Origin: Ixodes scapularis
Lineage: Eukaryota; Arthropoda; Arachnida; Ixodida; Ixodidae
Reading direction: 5' to 3'
Assembly: GCF_016920785.2 (NCBI RefSeq)
Contig: NW_024609857.1
Coordinates: forward strand, 77,435,570 to 77,499,569
Length of the DNA stretch: 64,000 nt
Positions 1 through 11,764 of the stretch are shown in pieces. Position 1 is the first letter of the stretch. Each line of letters starts with the position of its first letter. Below the pieces are notes generated by a model. It saw nothing but the letters and a program-made list of their open reading frames with translations. It had not been told where the DNA came from and did not search any database. A program made the position numbers and the translations under genes.

Positions 1-2960
1 GACAGATTACGCGACCTTCCAGAACACATGCGTTGGGGAAGTCGCTTTAGCCCTTTTGTATCGGGCGTGTGCAACGAGTCTTGGAAATTGAGGCGGCGTT
101 TCCCCGTCCCTATCTTCTCGTGACCTTGGCTAACGCCGTCCCATCGCTTTGTCTGTGTGTTCTGTGAACTAGTGGTACGGGTTGGAGAGTTAGACTCACA
201 CCTAAATTCTGTTTGATTGCGGGCCTCTAGGCTCTACCACCCCAACCTAGATGGCTGGCTTCAAAAGTATCCGTAATAGCGTATGGGTGCGTTTTGTGTT
301 TTTTTTTCCGTTATTCAGTTTCTATCTCACCAGGAACAAATGCATGGCATGCGTGACACCAGGCAATGGTCGGTAAAAAAAAAAGAGCAGGGATTGACAA
401 CTTTTACAATTTTGCGGTCTTTCTTGAGGGTGGTGCCACTTGCGTCTTCTGCTGTGGCAGTGGATATCTTCCCTGCAAGCCTTCACTTCACTAAGTATTG
501 GCAAAGAACGAAGCGGCATCCCTATAGCTCTAGCAAAGTGCTACCTCAGTAAAAGTGACCAAGAAATGCCTACTTAATATTATTAGCAGACTCAGTTGAT
601 GGAAGTCTTAATTTCTAAAGGTTCAGAAAGCTGAAGTTCCCAGAGAATTGCCGGGGAACAATAAAAGTATAAACATTTTGGAGCCGCTTCGTCAACTATT
701 CGTATAGGCTCAAATTTTGTGAAACATCATATACGGCGCTTTTTCATGGGCGTAGGTTTTCTTTTACTTCGCTGCCCACAGCTTCAGTAAAACAGTCTAA
801 GGAGGTAATACAAAGGACGCACTAAGGCAGACTTCCGCAGTGAAAGTGCTGCTTTTCAAGCAATTTGGAGAAAATATGACAGACGGGAACACGCGATATG
901 AAAAATGTTTGCTCCAGTCAAATGTGTTAAAACAGTCAAAGTATTAACGCCTTCCCTCGTCAGGATGATGTATACCCGTATTTAAGCAAGCGTTAACACC
1001 CGCTTGCTGAAAGGACTGCTGCTACGATATAAGCTAATGAATGCGCGTGGTGTAAGCTATAAAGGTATTAATTTCAAGTGCTCTTTAAAGTCCAGCCCTA
1101 TCTGATTCTTCTTTTGTCTCTCGCTATTAAGCTGCCACCGTAGACCATAACGCAGTAAAATATCTTTATAAGCAGAAGAAAAAAAATATCCTTGGTCGTA
1201 GGTACTATACGGCAATGACGTTTGTGCATGGATACTTCGCAAGATTGCGAGTGGAAAGTACGTGCAAAAGATCTTTATTTTGGTACGCTAATCTAGCTAT
1301 GTGAGCGGGAACCCCATACCGATAACGAAAAGAGAATAAATTTAGCAAATTTTTGATAACAAAAAAGGACACATTTAGCATAGACACAGCTAATTTTGTT
1401 TCGGTAAGATGTGTAAAACGTGTTGATAATCACAGCATTTGGGTACTTTTCCAAGCTGAACACGCAGCAAAATGTTGTGGCATATTGCAAAAGTAAAACG
1501 CTATAGGAATAAATGTGTGGGTTACCTTAAAACTAAATTCTTAATTTGTAAACTTCTTTGACTAACAAAAGTTTTAAAAAATGCGTTATTCACACGATAC
1601 AATTTTTTAATATACGCGTTTTGTGACCAATTATGATACCAAACTTTCACGAACTGCACAGGAGCCAATTTGTGTTTTACATATAAACTACACACGCATT
1701 ATTTGGGTTGTTGGTTTCGTGTCAAAAAAGCTCAAGCAGTAGGATATCTAACGGAAAAGTATAACAAATCCATCTGCTTAGAGATCCCCAAAACCATTAC
1801 CAAATTACATATCAGTACCAACGTGAACTTATAAAGTAAAGACAACGCATTAGAATTGAAATAAAATAAAATATATATTTTGTCTGAAAATATCGTATAT
1901 ACCAAAGGGCAGACACTGAGACGCTCAAAATAGCACGAACTGACCTGGTTATGGACGCGGCGGCAAGAATGCACTTGAGACTTCAAAACTGAAGCTGAAT
2001 ATGTTAATATTCACCATATTAAGGAGCTCATGCTGAAGATGAATACAGAAAAGGATGTTCTTCGTTTGTTACTATTCGGACAGTCTACCGCTAGCTCGAA
2101 GAATGAACTGCCTTTATAAATTTTTGGTTTAAATGAAGTTCATCTCTGTACAGTTTTGTTTGTCCTTTTCAAGAGTGGGTGAAAAAGATTGGACGACTGC
2201 TTATCTTGAGTTCAGAATAATTTAGATATAATTCCGTTTTTCAGTTAAAATAAAATACATGAGTTGTTTTATATAATCTGAGCCAATCGCATTTTCAAAG
2301 CTTGAAAAAATGATGGGTGTGCCTTGAGAAATACAAGACTTATACGAATAATATTTCCGGAAACTTGAACGGACGTTGATAAAAAGCCGTGCAGAATAGA
2401 GGACTCTAGAGCAGAGATTAACCAAATCAGAAATAACGTTTTTAGAAGCAGGAAATAGCCAATCTCTTGTTTTTATACCGTGAAATTACGGTTATTCCTT
2501 ATATTAAAAAGCTCGAATTCGGTTGCGGATATTTTAAGACAACTGGACCCGACCACTTGCATAAAATATGCGCATTAGACTGAAAGGGCATACTATCGGT
2601 CCCAAGAGGAAAATCAAGATATTCTAGCCAGAGCGTGCTCAGTCACCGATATCTTTCCTCTGCCCACGCGTTTCGCTTTTCCCGGGAAAGCACAAAAACC
2701 CTCGTTTATCAGTATTCTTCCAACGAAAAAAGTAAAGCGGTGATCTAAGCTTAGACAATTATAAGGAAAGTTTGTTTCCTTCTTCTGGGATGTGATTTCT
2801 CATTTACACAATTTATTGATTTCCTTTACCGGATTCAGTATGTGTGCATATATCTCATTATGCTAACAACTAAGCTGTGCAACTTTTCGGTCATAATTAT
2901 ACACGTAATAATTGTGAATTAAACACGGTATAACTAATTTTTATTAATTCAGAAAGTATA
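1..2960. other. Gene-free AT-rich stretch
   Basis: I see no supportable gene here. Reading frames are short (at most about 90 codons), lack recognisable motifs and are rich in low-complexity residues. Composition is AT-rich and no tRNA, rRNA or clear terminal inverted repeat was recognised. It could be intron, intergenic DNA or very old repeat. Confidence 0.6.
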
Positions 2961-2963
2961 ATG

Positions 2964-2967
<4 letters not shown>

Positions 2968-2994
<27 letters not shown>
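2968..2994. repeat. (TA)n microsatellite
   Basis: An uninterrupted run of alternating T and A of about 27 bp in AT-rich DNA. Simple-sequence repeat with no other signal. Confidence 0.95.
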
Positions 2995-2999
2995 CGATA

Positions 3000-4440
3000 C
3001 TTTTTTTAATTTATAATACATGCGGTTAATATATTTTTAACACACTGCTGTGCTTTCATTTCTGGACGCCAAACAAGTCAGTTTACATCAGATAATGCAT
3101 TGACGCGTGGCTCTCCAGGATCAATGTCCTGAGCAAATTTTAATTTGATTTCGATGTTTAAAATCTAAATGACCATATAACACCCGCAAAACAGAAACGC
3201 ACGTCCCATCGCTATTTCAGGCAGATTGTTTTGCGCTCTCTTCTCCTTAAGCAAGCCGTACGTGAAATCTTTTTACACAAAAAAATTATAAACTACATAT
3301 ATTTTTTTTTTAATTTTGCGTTCTTTTTTTTTAAATTACGCATTATTTCTTTCTTTTTTTTTTTGTCCAATTATTTCCATGGTTTGAGATTTCCGTCCGA
3401 TTCGCAAAAGACCCCTTTGGTTCTGTCTAGTGCTATAGATTTTCGTTTTGCTTATCAATTTGCGGTATTCAGAATTGTTCCCTCGGTAAATATGTAATGC
3501 GAGGGGCTGATTAATCTTTTTTCTCAGTCGCGGTCATAATTAGCCGGCACGCTCGATTGCGCGTTTTTCTTTGAGGTTGCCAGACTGCAGCGGTGGCAGC
3601 CGGCGAAATAATAACCGGTGATGTCGAACCCAAAGCGTACATTTGTTTAATGGAAGTGGGGTAGTTTACTCAGTGGTGCGCCAGTGTAGGAATAAAAGAT
3701 TAAAGAATACGTCACTATGTCTCGTTTATTCGTACTTGAAGGTAACATATCGCTTGCGACAAGTAAAAAAGATGTACGATAACATAATTTTTCACGCTTC
3801 CGTAAGCATGCAAACATAAACACTATTCTACGGATGAATTCTAAATGGACACAGAATGTGGAATAATGTCGTTTTGAATAAACACCACGCTGCTTGTATA
3901 TTTTATTGACATGTAGTGTTACCTCCCTAATCTTTAAATATTTTACAGAAATTTAAAAAAACAAAAAACATGCTATGTCAGTTTGAAGACAAAGCAGGTA
4001 GATACCGACTTTACACTGAGATAAACCTGTTAACTTACAAACAAATGGCAAAACGCATTACTAACAAAGCCAATTCTTATTATAAAAGCCCAGAAACTAA
4101 CAGCGGTTTCATTACTGAGCTCTGCGGTATCCCGGGTAATCATATACGCGTATGTGCTTCAGGCGTAAAAGGTACGCTTCTGCACAAAAATAAATGTTAC
4201 ACGGTGGAACGTTTTAAACATGACACATTGATCTCGTGCACGCATGTTTCTCTTACTGAAAAAAACTGACGCGGAGTGATCAAAAACCAGCAAAATAGAA
4301 ATAGAAAAGTGATAGGAATTTGTGTCTTTGAATGTCCACAAGGTTTGAAATGCAGTACTTAAGGATCTCTTTTTTACATTTGTTAAGAAGACTTAAACAG
4401 TCACTTGGGGGGTAAAGAAGATCCTATATTTCTTAGTAAT
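3000..4440. other. No gene seen; one unsupported 99-codon frame
   Basis: AT-rich DNA with poly-T runs around 3300-3365. A 99-codon frame at 3970-4269 (+) has eight or so scattered lysines and four cysteines, but no signal peptide, family motif or splice signal that I recognise, so it is not called a gene. Nothing else is supportable. Confidence 0.5.
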
Positions 4441-4443
4441 TTT

Positions 4444-4820
4444 CACGCTAGATTTAGCGTGAGGTCAGGTCACATGACGTATATTTTTGTGCTAATGTTA
4501 GGGGGAAAACTGACTCGGTGCATAGGCCAAGTAACATCAATTATTACCTCAATTCTAGCGGGGAAACTTAATTTGTGAAGGTATCCCGTGGAGTCGGGTG
4601 TCGCAACACCAATTGTCCTTCTAAAGTTATCGGTGAAAATGAACTGGTGTGGAGGCCTCGTGAGGTCAAGTCGCGTGACATCAATTCTGCCGCTAAGTTC
4701 AGCGTGGAAATAAATTGTTATAAAGGTCTTATGACGCGAGATTTCCCGCTAACTTTAGCGTAGAGACTAAGTTGGTAAATAAGTCACGCGACGTCATTTT
4801 CTTGGTAAATTTAGCGAGAG
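4444..4820. repeat. Degenerate tandem repeat with CGCTAAATTTAGCG-like palindromes
   Basis: A loosely repeating block in which palindromic words of the type CGCTAAATTTAGCG (e.g. CACGCTAGATTTAGCGTG, CCGCTAAGTTCAGCG, CCGCTAACTTTAGCG) alternate with GGTCACATGACGT-like words roughly every 90-100 bp. The same two words occur together again at about 60040-60180, so this is a dispersed repeat family and not chance. No coding capacity is claimed. Confidence 0.6.
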
Positions 4821-5610
4821 ATCCATGAACGGACGGATGGAAACAAGTTTAAGATTAAAGCAGGGGGCTTACATTTAAAAAAAAGTCATGTTTTAAAACT
4901 GTGGGAGACTCCAGACATTTTAAGACTTAGGTGGAGTAAACACTGTAATTTGCCTTCAAACATTCGTTAAGCAGCATTACAATTACGTAGGACGTTCATT
5001 ACTCAATCAGGTGAAATCACGGACGTTAAAAATAAAGGCTGAAAAACGGGTAAAATGTCAAAGGTGTGTTTCTGTGCAAGATAAAAAACTAAAATATGAT
5101 TCAAAATTGAAGTAAATAGAAAGAACAATATTCGATAAGAAAATAGGTATGCCATCAATCCGCAGTCAGTGCTGCTGGTTGTAGTTCTCAGCGTGGAACA
5201 ATATACTCACCAGAATTATTTAACATAAATCACTAAATGCCCGCTTCAAAAATTATTTCGAGTACTACTCAAATTACTTTCACTGTAGAGTATCTTGAGT
5301 AGAGTACAAGTAATAAGATATGTAATTGAATTACTTTTGAAGATACTTACTCGTTGCGTAATATTGTCAGTCACACCCGAGGGCTACATTTGCAAGATGC
5401 AAAAGAAAACAAAACGAAATCGAAATGTTTTTAAAGCATTCCCAGTACAGTGAGTTCAGTATTATACTGGTGAATACTACAAAAAAAAAAAGTGGTCGCT
5501 TTACGTAGAGTTAGATCGTAGAAAAGAAAATGTAGTGCAAGTTTTATAATGAGCACCTTGGACGCACAGTTTTACTAAGCGCCGAAGTTGCCATATATCC
5601 GAAGTTAACG
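4821..5610. other. No gene seen; subterminal-like AGTAA/TTACT words
   Basis: AT-rich. Around 5245-5365 there are many degenerate AGTAA, TTACT and AGATACTT words, a texture often seen near the ends of hAT-type elements, but no terminus or target duplication could be located. No gene is supportable. Confidence 0.4.
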
Positions 5611-5614
5611 TTAA

Positions 5615-7345
5615 AGGGACCATGAAATGACCTTTTTACTTTTCCAGATAACTTTTACACTCAATTTTCAATGTTCACTCAATGCCGAACAGGCATACAT
5701 TTTCGTTTCGGTTTGCTAACTTCTACACAAAAATTAGTGAAATATCCACTTTTCTTTCTCTCCAACTGACCGCAAAACAAGTTGCGGCGTAATTTTCACG
5801 GCCGTGACGTAATCTGACACAGGAAGTGGAAGTTCTCTCGGCAGTAGGGGTATGGGAGCGTTAGTGGCGGCGAGTTGGGGGTGTGCCGATAGGTTTTATT
5901 GCGCTGATGCCGCTTATATCACCCACGTATTTTCTGAATCGGCGCCTCTCATCGCCGCGATAGCCATGGGCACATCGCAGCTGAGCGAAATTCAATTAGA
6001 TATGTTGCGCTACAGCGACAGCACGGGACTAGCTCCATACGCTGGTATGCCTGTTCCGAGGTTGCGGGTCTGCAATGGCTTGACAGTAATTTAGCACACG
6101 CATATTGTACTGTTCGTTAACAGTGGCGTTGTCTACACTTAACGCACTTGTTATTTTCCACTTGATAAAATTTGTTTGATGCTCGTGACGTGATTCACCG
6201 TGGTCCTTTGATTTTGGCTAGGGTGCCTTCATGTGCGATTTGCTTAGGGTGGAGACATGGCCATTTTGTTCCGACTTTTACATTTCTTTTTTGTTCAGAA
6301 GCGCGTGAAAGAGCGTGTTCCTTCACGCGTCTGTGGCGCTGACTGTGCTATGGCGACATTTTGTTTTCGTCGATTTCTTTGTATTTTCCCCGTGAGCGCG
6401 TGCTGTCGGCATCGGGTACTACAAAGGGTGGCATCACTCTAAACAGAAGGTCATTGAGGCACCCTAATTTTGGCGACTCTCTCCTGTTCGGGAGGCACGG
6501 TAGCCGAAGCGTCGGAATCGTATCGGGTTTCAGGCGGAGGGCTTTTGGAACCTGCCCGCATTCGCGGAGAACATCGTGAATGTGGCTCTAATCACGCTCG
6601 GTGTTAAAATGTTCCGAGCATACACGAATGACCGTAGATCCAGGGTCCCTCAAACCAAGTGCTTCGACGTGGTTCATTGAGTGGCAAGCGCTGAATCTGC
6701 AACTGTTTCTTTTTAACCACTGGACTGCAGAAACTGTAACTCAGGCACTTCGGTACGCTGCAGCCTTTCGACATCGCCAACGAGCGATTGATCACAAACA
6801 ATGTAAACACTACTCGAGCAGCCAGAAAACAAAAGTCACCCTTGCGAAGAAAGCGCGACCAGCAGCAAACCCGTTCAGCAAACGACGCTCGTCGGTTGAC
6901 TGCGCAAGCGCAGTGGGGTCTTTCTCTTGCTTTGTTTACCACACGATAGATAGCACTTGGCCATGAGCATTATCAAATTCGGCAATTTTCGTCACATCTA
7001 TAATTATGCTACAAAGTGTGGATCTGAATATTATTTAACAAAACGTTTAGGAAACATTCGGCGGCTATTTATCGTTTATGATCGCGGTGCTGGTGAGGTA
7101 GACTCTTACCCAATAGGCGACGTGGATTCGGCTGACGTGCTGCGGTTCCGCGGATTCATCGCAGTGAAAAGGCAGAGGGCTTTCGAAGGAAAGAAGGCGC
7201 AAAAGAGCCCGGTTTTGTTTTAAAAGTTCAATAGCGAATAATTTTTTTTTGGGGCTTACTATTTTTTCTGTTTTTGTGTTTCTTTTCACACCTTTCACGA
7301 CGTGCGGTGGATGAAATTCTATTTCAGAATCGTTTTATGGTCTCT
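5615..7345. mobile_element. Kolobok-like DNA transposon (TTAA target), decayed
   Basis: The left end reads AGGGACCATGAAATGA and the right end, read on the minus strand, AGAGACCATAAAACGA, giving imperfect terminal inverted repeats. Both ends are flanked by TTAA (5611-5614 and 7346-7349), the target duplication typical of Kolobok and piggyBac elements. A THAP-type zinc finger on the minus strand (6604-6774) argues for Kolobok, whose transposases carry THAP domains, over piggyBac, whose termini usually start CCC. Length is about 1.73 kb, short for an autonomous copy. I could not find the catalytic region of a transposase; other frames in the element (for example 5852-6094, 6601-6966 and 6957-7223 on the plus strand) have no recognisable motif. 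Probably an internally deleted, inactive copy. Confidence 0.7.
6604..6774 (-). pseudogene. THAP-type zinc finger of a Kolobok-like transposase, frameshifted
   Basis: From a minus-strand ATG at 6774 the frame begins MSKGCSVPKC, giving the first cysteine pair of a C2CH THAP finger, and continues to a QRLPLNEPRRSTW segment that matches the THAP pattern of a hydrophobic-Pro block followed by an invariant Trp. The last zinc-binding block, VCSEHFN, the most diagnostic THAP signature, is present about 45 bp further on but in another frame, followed by a stop after NTERD. So the domain is complete in content but broken by at least one frameshift. THAP fingers bind DNA and form the N-terminus of Kolobok and P-element transposases. 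Its position inside a TTAA-flanked element supports Kolobok. No downstream catalytic domain was recognised. Confidence 0.65.
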
Positions 7346-7462
7346 TTAAACATTACGTAAGCAGATTACCCAAAGGCCTCATTCCATGGTGACTGAACTT
7401 CAAAAATGAAGGCACAAGAGGACACAAAACCACTTATCACTATCGTAGTTGTCTATTTTTTG

Positions 7463-7480
7463 CCCCCCCCCCCCCCCCCC
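7463..7480. repeat. Poly-C homopolymer
   Basis: An uninterrupted run of 18 C. Similar long C runs recur at 17338-17354 and 45706-45731. Confidence 0.9.
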
Positions 7481-7499
7481 TTCCACCCATACTAAGAAG

Positions 7500-8237
7500 C
7501 ACGTTCAGAAAGACCTACAACTTCAAGCGAGTTCTGTGTACGAAGAGAGATGTTAAAATATCTCTCTTCATGAAAGGCTGGGGCTATTCCCGTTCTTTCC
7601 ACGGTGTTCCCGAGAGTCCCAGACGGCGAAACAAATGACATTCTTGTCTTAGTAAAATAAAATAAAAGTATATATATATATTTTTTTTTTTTGTTTTAGA
7701 AGGGGGTATTTTTTATTTTCTTATCTCTTTCTTTCGGTGGCGTTTTGAGCCTGCATCTTTGGTCCTCGCTTGTGTTCTGTTCTGTGCTTGGTCACTTCTG
7801 CTTCAAGTTTGCCATCCCTAACTTTGCGCTGGGGTGTGCTGATTCCTATTCCCGTACAAGAACTCCTGAAAAATTTTTTCAACAACTAAAAACATATTTG
7901 AGATAATGGGTACAAGATACAGAGAAATGTAATTTAGATAGAGTAGTAAATACGGTCGATCAAACGCATTTGCAAAATTTCAAATTTGAAATTCAATATA
8001 TTGAGTACAGTATTTAAGATAGGCAGAAGTCTGGTAGTTATTTATTGCTTTTGAATTATCTTCGTTGTTCACAGTAAACAAGAAAAACAGATAAGCAATT
8101 TAAACACAATGCCACTAAACAAGCTATGCGGATATAAACGGGAATAATACATAGTAGAATGTCTGGAAAACGATTTGAAATTAAAACTGGCGCAGGATGC
8201 TAAGTGCATCACCGAAGTGCATCGCCGCGAAAGCATA
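7500..8237. other. No gene seen
   Basis: AT-rich DNA with a (TA)n/poly-T stretch near 7670-7693 and degenerate AGTA and TACTC words from 7880 to 8010. No coding or element boundary is supportable. Confidence 0.5.
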
Positions 8238-8239
8238 TA

Positions 8240-8413
8240 CAGTGAAGTCAAGTTAATATAGACCCCTTCGTTCCCCAACAAAATCATCCGCGATGCGAGT
8301 TGTCCATAGTAACCTGACAAAAATGCATGTATCTTCCCAGTTTGTCCCCGAAAGTGGTGTCCATATAGCGGGGTACACACGTTAACGGGGTCCATGTTAA
8401 CGAGACATGACTG
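8240..8413. mobile_element. pogo/Tigger-type MITE, 174 bp
   Basis: The ends form terminal inverted repeats: the left starts CAGTGAAGTCAAGTTAATAT and the right, read on the minus strand, starts CAGTCATGTCTCGTTAACAT; both continue with GACCCC. Each end abuts a TA dinucleotide (8238-8239 and 8414-8415), the target duplication of the Tc1/mariner superfamily. CAGT plus a GTTAA core is the usual terminus of pogo/Tigger elements. At 174 bp it cannot encode a transposase and must have been moved in trans. Confidence 0.7.
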
Positions 8414-8725
8414 TATTGTTCATTTTTATGCAAATGATCTAAAGAGGAGCGAAAATTATTTCAACTTCAATTTGAAAGTACGAGACACCATCATAATACA
8501 GATGGTTATCCTGTTCGTGCAGTTATTCATCTGATGATGTACACACTAATCTTTTGATGTCATATATTCATAAATTTCTCAAAAATAAACTCGAACGACG
8601 CAAGATTCATTTCAGCTGTCTAGATATTTCTACCAAAGGCTGGACAATTTGGTTGGAGAAGCAATCAAATTCGTGCACACGGGAAACAGCCCGCCAAATG
8701 GGGGTGCCGTAGAGCCCTGCACGAA

Positions 8726-8827
8726 CCCGGGCCAACACGGAACCCCGGGCACAGCCCGGGGTTCCGTGTGGGCCCGGAATCCCCCGGGGTTCTGTGTTGG
8801 CCCAGCCCGGGGTTCCGTGTTGGCCCG
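8726..8827. repeat. GC-rich palindrome: one inverted and three direct copies of a 25-bp unit
   Basis: A unit reading GCCCGGGGTTCCGTGTTGGC occurs in three nearly consecutive direct copies (about 8754-8777, 8782-8803 and 8805-8827). A fourth copy lies just upstream in the opposite orientation (8726-8750) and matches the last one over 23 bp without a mismatch. The block can therefore form alternative GC-rich hairpins. It stands out sharply from AT-rich surroundings. Reading frames crossing it are a by-product of the repeat. Confidence 0.85.
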
Positions 8828-9029
8828 ACAAAGTAGCATGCATTGTCCCCGGGCTCGGGCTGGGCACTCAGAGAGGCCAAATCTGCTTCAACGTTAGGAT
8901 ACGATGGCTGTACATTAACTCCTGTACCTCTCTTTTTTCACCTCATTAGTCTTCATGTCAACATGTAGGCTACTCAATATGTTTACCCCTATAATTATCT
9001 GATTATTACGGCGACGAAAAAAGGAAGAA

Positions 9030-9524
9030 AATCGGAGGATACTAGAGAGAAGCAAGGAAAGAAAAAGAGGAGGAAAGAGAGCGACGAGGTTTGGGGCGGA
9101 GAGCGAACAAATTCGGGAAAGCTTGGCTTCGCAATACACCGGTTAAGCTGTCTTTTACAGAAGTCTGCCGACCTCACCCCACGGTCAACACTGAACGGCA
9201 AGCCGGGCTCAAGAACGCACCGGCGAAGCCATCACAACAAGTGGTCGGCTGGTCGCCATGGGTACTCTGGCAGCTGAGCCAAACGAGACCGCCTTCTGCA
9301 ACCAGGGAAGCGCCTAAAACCAGCATAACCCAGTGCCACCCTCGGCAAGTTGAACTCTTGACGTACGCTCTTTCTTTTGTTTCTTTGCCAATAAGTTTTC
9401 GTTTGTTTTTCTTTACGTAGATTAGAAAAAAAAGGACAATTAGACGCAAATATATTTCTTTGATATAAAAAAAAGAGACGGGCCTCTCAGTTTGTTTTCT
9501 TTGTTATCATACAAAACCTGACAA
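9030..9524 (+). mobile_element. Possible 5' LTR of a decayed Gypsy element
   Basis: This non-coding stretch lies directly upstream of a TGGCG primer-site-like sequence and the gag remnant beginning at 9589, and ends in CCTGACA, which fits an LTR 3' end (…CA). No second LTR copy was found in the window, so the left boundary is arbitrary and the call is inferential. Confidence 0.3.
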
Positions 9525-9528
9525 TAAC

Positions 9529-9546
9529 TGGCGTCCGCGACAGGAC
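9529..9546 (+). promoter_or_regulatory. Possible tRNA primer-binding site of the Gypsy remnant
   Basis: TGGCGTCCGCGACAGGAC begins with the TGG that pairs with the CCA end of a tRNA and lies 60 bp before the gag start, right after a possible LTR end. The tRNA species was not identified. Confidence 0.4.
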
Positions 9547-9588
9547 TCTGATGATCATCTGTCTGGATTTTAGTGCTACATATAAGTT

Positions 9589-10359
9589 ATGGATTTAAAG
9601 GAGTTGATGGCCCTAGGGTAAATGCTGAGAACCGCAGGAAGAGATATGCGGAAATGGGTTGATCAGGGTTAAACTCGGCAAAGGGAGGTAAGAATGGCAG
9701 AACGAGAAGCCCTCCGACAGAAAACAGAACTGGATGAAAGAACTGAGAGAGCGCTCCAACTTAAGCTTAGGGAAATTGGGGCCGAGGGTTCTGCAAGTGA
9801 CAGGTATGGTGCGGGCGGTGGTGAAGGACGCCGAGGAGCTACCGCGTCACAGTACCTCAGTCCCGATAAGCTAAGGCCGCCGTTTGACGACCAAAGATAT
9901 CACTTGGATACGTACCTGAAATAGTTCCAGGTTTTAGCAATGGGACAGGAGTGGCCAAGAGGAAAATGAGTCACTGCATTAAGCCTCTGGGTGAGGCGTT
10001 GAAGTTATTCGGAAGGATGTCCCCGGACTCTTAAAACGAGTTCGCTTTACAACCGAAAGATATTTGAAAGATTTCAAGGAAGCTCTTCAGATAACGGCGA
10101 GACGGGCAGCAGAATAGCACCTCTAGCCGCTGCGGGGCTAGAGGTGCTATTTGATCGGTGGGACGACGTGGGCATTCGTCTCCAAACGTATGGCATTCTG
10201 CTGGACCTCGTGGTCGCCGAACAGTACATCGAGGGCTGTAATTTGAAGCTGGCCCTGTTCCCCAAGGAGCGGAGTTGGAATACCCTTCCCTTTTTGGCCG
10301 AGGCAGCGTATAAATTTCTAGAGGCGTACAGGCAGGACAATCTGGCTCGCTTCAACTAG
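9589..10359 (+). pseudogene. gag: Gypsy-type gag gene, broken
   Basis: An ATG at 9589 starts MDLKELMALG and stays in one frame to about 9924, broken by stops at 9619-9621 and 9676-9678 and again after LDTYLK at 9922. It holds a charged, coiled-coil-like region (AEREALRQKTELDERTERAL) and then RPPFDDQRYHLDTYLK, which matches the start of the Gypsy gag homology region (the P-F-D…D-x-Y-L-x-x-F pattern). After frameshifts, 10144-10359 resumes with FDRWDDVG…LVVAEQYIEGCNLKLALFPKE…LAEAAYKFLEAYRQDNLARF, the SCAN-like C-terminal capsid subdomain (E-Q-F/Y … C … L-A … F-L-x-E-R … L-A-E-x-A-x-x-Y-L-E-A). No zinc knuckle, protease or pol was recognised downstream before the repeat starting at 10916. The element is dead and truncated. 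Gag would build the retrotransposon particle. Confidence 0.75.
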
Positions 10360-10915
10360 GACCATAGTCAGAGTGATAACCATTTAAAAATGACCTGCCA
10401 ATTAGCAAGCAGGAAACAAAACCAGGAATTTTTTGAACGGCAGAGGTGGTCACCGAGCGACGGATTGCTTGTCCAGACCAGAACAGCGACACCGAATATG
10501 TCAGATTTGTCAGAGATCCCAATATGATGCCAAGGCATGCATTCAGCTGAAGGGCGACCAAAGCACAGAATGAAGGAAGGCACATACATAACGATGAAAC
10601 GCACGATGTGGATCATACCAACGAAGCACTGGGTTGTGTGGTGTGCGATAAAAAGGAGCAACAATCAAAGGGACGCATGCCAGCAGAACACTACCAGACG
10701 GACAACCCGATAAGGTGATAAACAATCTGTCTGTGATACCGTTATCGTGCGCAGAAAGTTGGTTGCTCCTCAGCATCTGATGGGAAAACAACGCCAAGTG
10801 GACCTTGTAGACAGAACATGCAGGTTTTAAAAAGAAGCAATCGTTAGAGTAGCTTCTCAATTTAAGCTTATATGATGCAGTACACAAGGAACAATCGTCT
10901 GAGGTAGGTAACCTA
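10360..10915. other. No recognisable gene; possibly rest of the Gypsy gag region
   Basis: Follows the capsid remnant and would be expected to carry the nucleocapsid and protease region, but I could not see a CCHC knuckle or DTGA-type protease motif. Frames on the minus strand (10543-10887 and others) are judged to be chance. Confidence 0.4.
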
Positions 10916-11066
10916 CCGCGACCCTAACCCGTCGCGGTGGGTTGCCTACCTAATCAGATCCGGCCCCGGTGCGGCGTGGCTGGAGGCGCCTCAACTGTGG
11001 TAGATGAACCACCTCCTAAATTTTAAGCCGTCTTGAAAAAAAGTGAAAGCCGTTTACAAATCCCTG

Positions 11067-11661
11067 TAAAGCCGGGAACACATTTGCGAAAAAAAGCCGA
11101 ATTTTGTGCGAAAACCGCACACGAAAATCGCGCGGCAGCTAGGCTCCTCCCCTTTTCCGAAAATCGGGAGCGGTTCGAAAGATCTGCAGCGCCAGATATT
11201 TTCGCACGGCGCCTCCGAATTCGGGGCGGAAGAGCTCGGTGAGCGAAAGCCCAGAACAGGACGGAACGAAAAGATACGATCGGCTCTCAACATGGCGGCT
11301 CACGCAGCTTCGGAAGCAGCGCAGGCAACATCGTATGCCATCCCTGCGTTCTCGTCTCAACTTTCGTAGAAAACCCCTTCTGTCTCTATCAAAGGGTGGT
11401 GGTACAAAGGCTCGCGTGGCATTCAACGAGGTTTTAATAGCTGAAGTTTTTAAGAGGCGCGAAATATGGGACGCCAGTTCGCCAGACTACCGCACAGCCT
11501 CCTGAAGTCGGAGCACGAAAACCGCAGTGCATTGCGATTTCCGCGCCGCGCATTCCACCTCATGTGGCTCGTCTTCCGAAAATCGCAAGCTACGATTTTC
11601 GCAGCCTCCGATTTCTCTCCGATTTTCGGTTTGTTTTTTCGCAAATGTGTTCCCGCCTTAA
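11067..11661. mobile_element. Nested MITE-like element with GGGAACACATTTGCG termini
   Basis: The left end reads AAAGCCGGGAACACATTTGC and the right end, read on the minus strand, AAGGCGGGAACACATTTGCG, followed in both by GAAAAAA. The right end is TTAA-like (CCTTAACG) and the left GTAA, so a TTAA target is possible but not shown. The 595-bp interior is GC-rich; open frames there lack motifs. It sits inside the 10916-12473 element, so it is the younger insertion or an internal part of it. Confidence 0.6.
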
Positions 11662-11764
11662 CGCCGAATTGGAGCGCAGCTCTTGAGGAGGAGGAGTGAA
11701 GGGTACTGAGGGGAGGGTAGACCCCTCCTCCTTCTCCTCCTCCTCCCCTTTCTTTAATATGCTC

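Noticed and set aside
4444..4820. Possible CRISPR array, because short palindromes recur at regular distance
   Set aside because: Repeats are degenerate, spacers are not unique, there are no cas genes, and the DNA is clearly eukaryotic.
5245..8010. A hAT element with AGTAA/TTACT subterminal words at 5245-5365 and 7880-8010
   Set aside because: Texture is suggestive, but no CAG…CTG termini or 8-bp duplication could be located, and the TTAA element between explains the region better.
8607..8897. Overlapping 70-86 codon frames on both strands over the GC palindrome
   Set aside because: The peptides (GTPG, GPTRNPG repeats) come from the 25-bp repeat unit; not genes.
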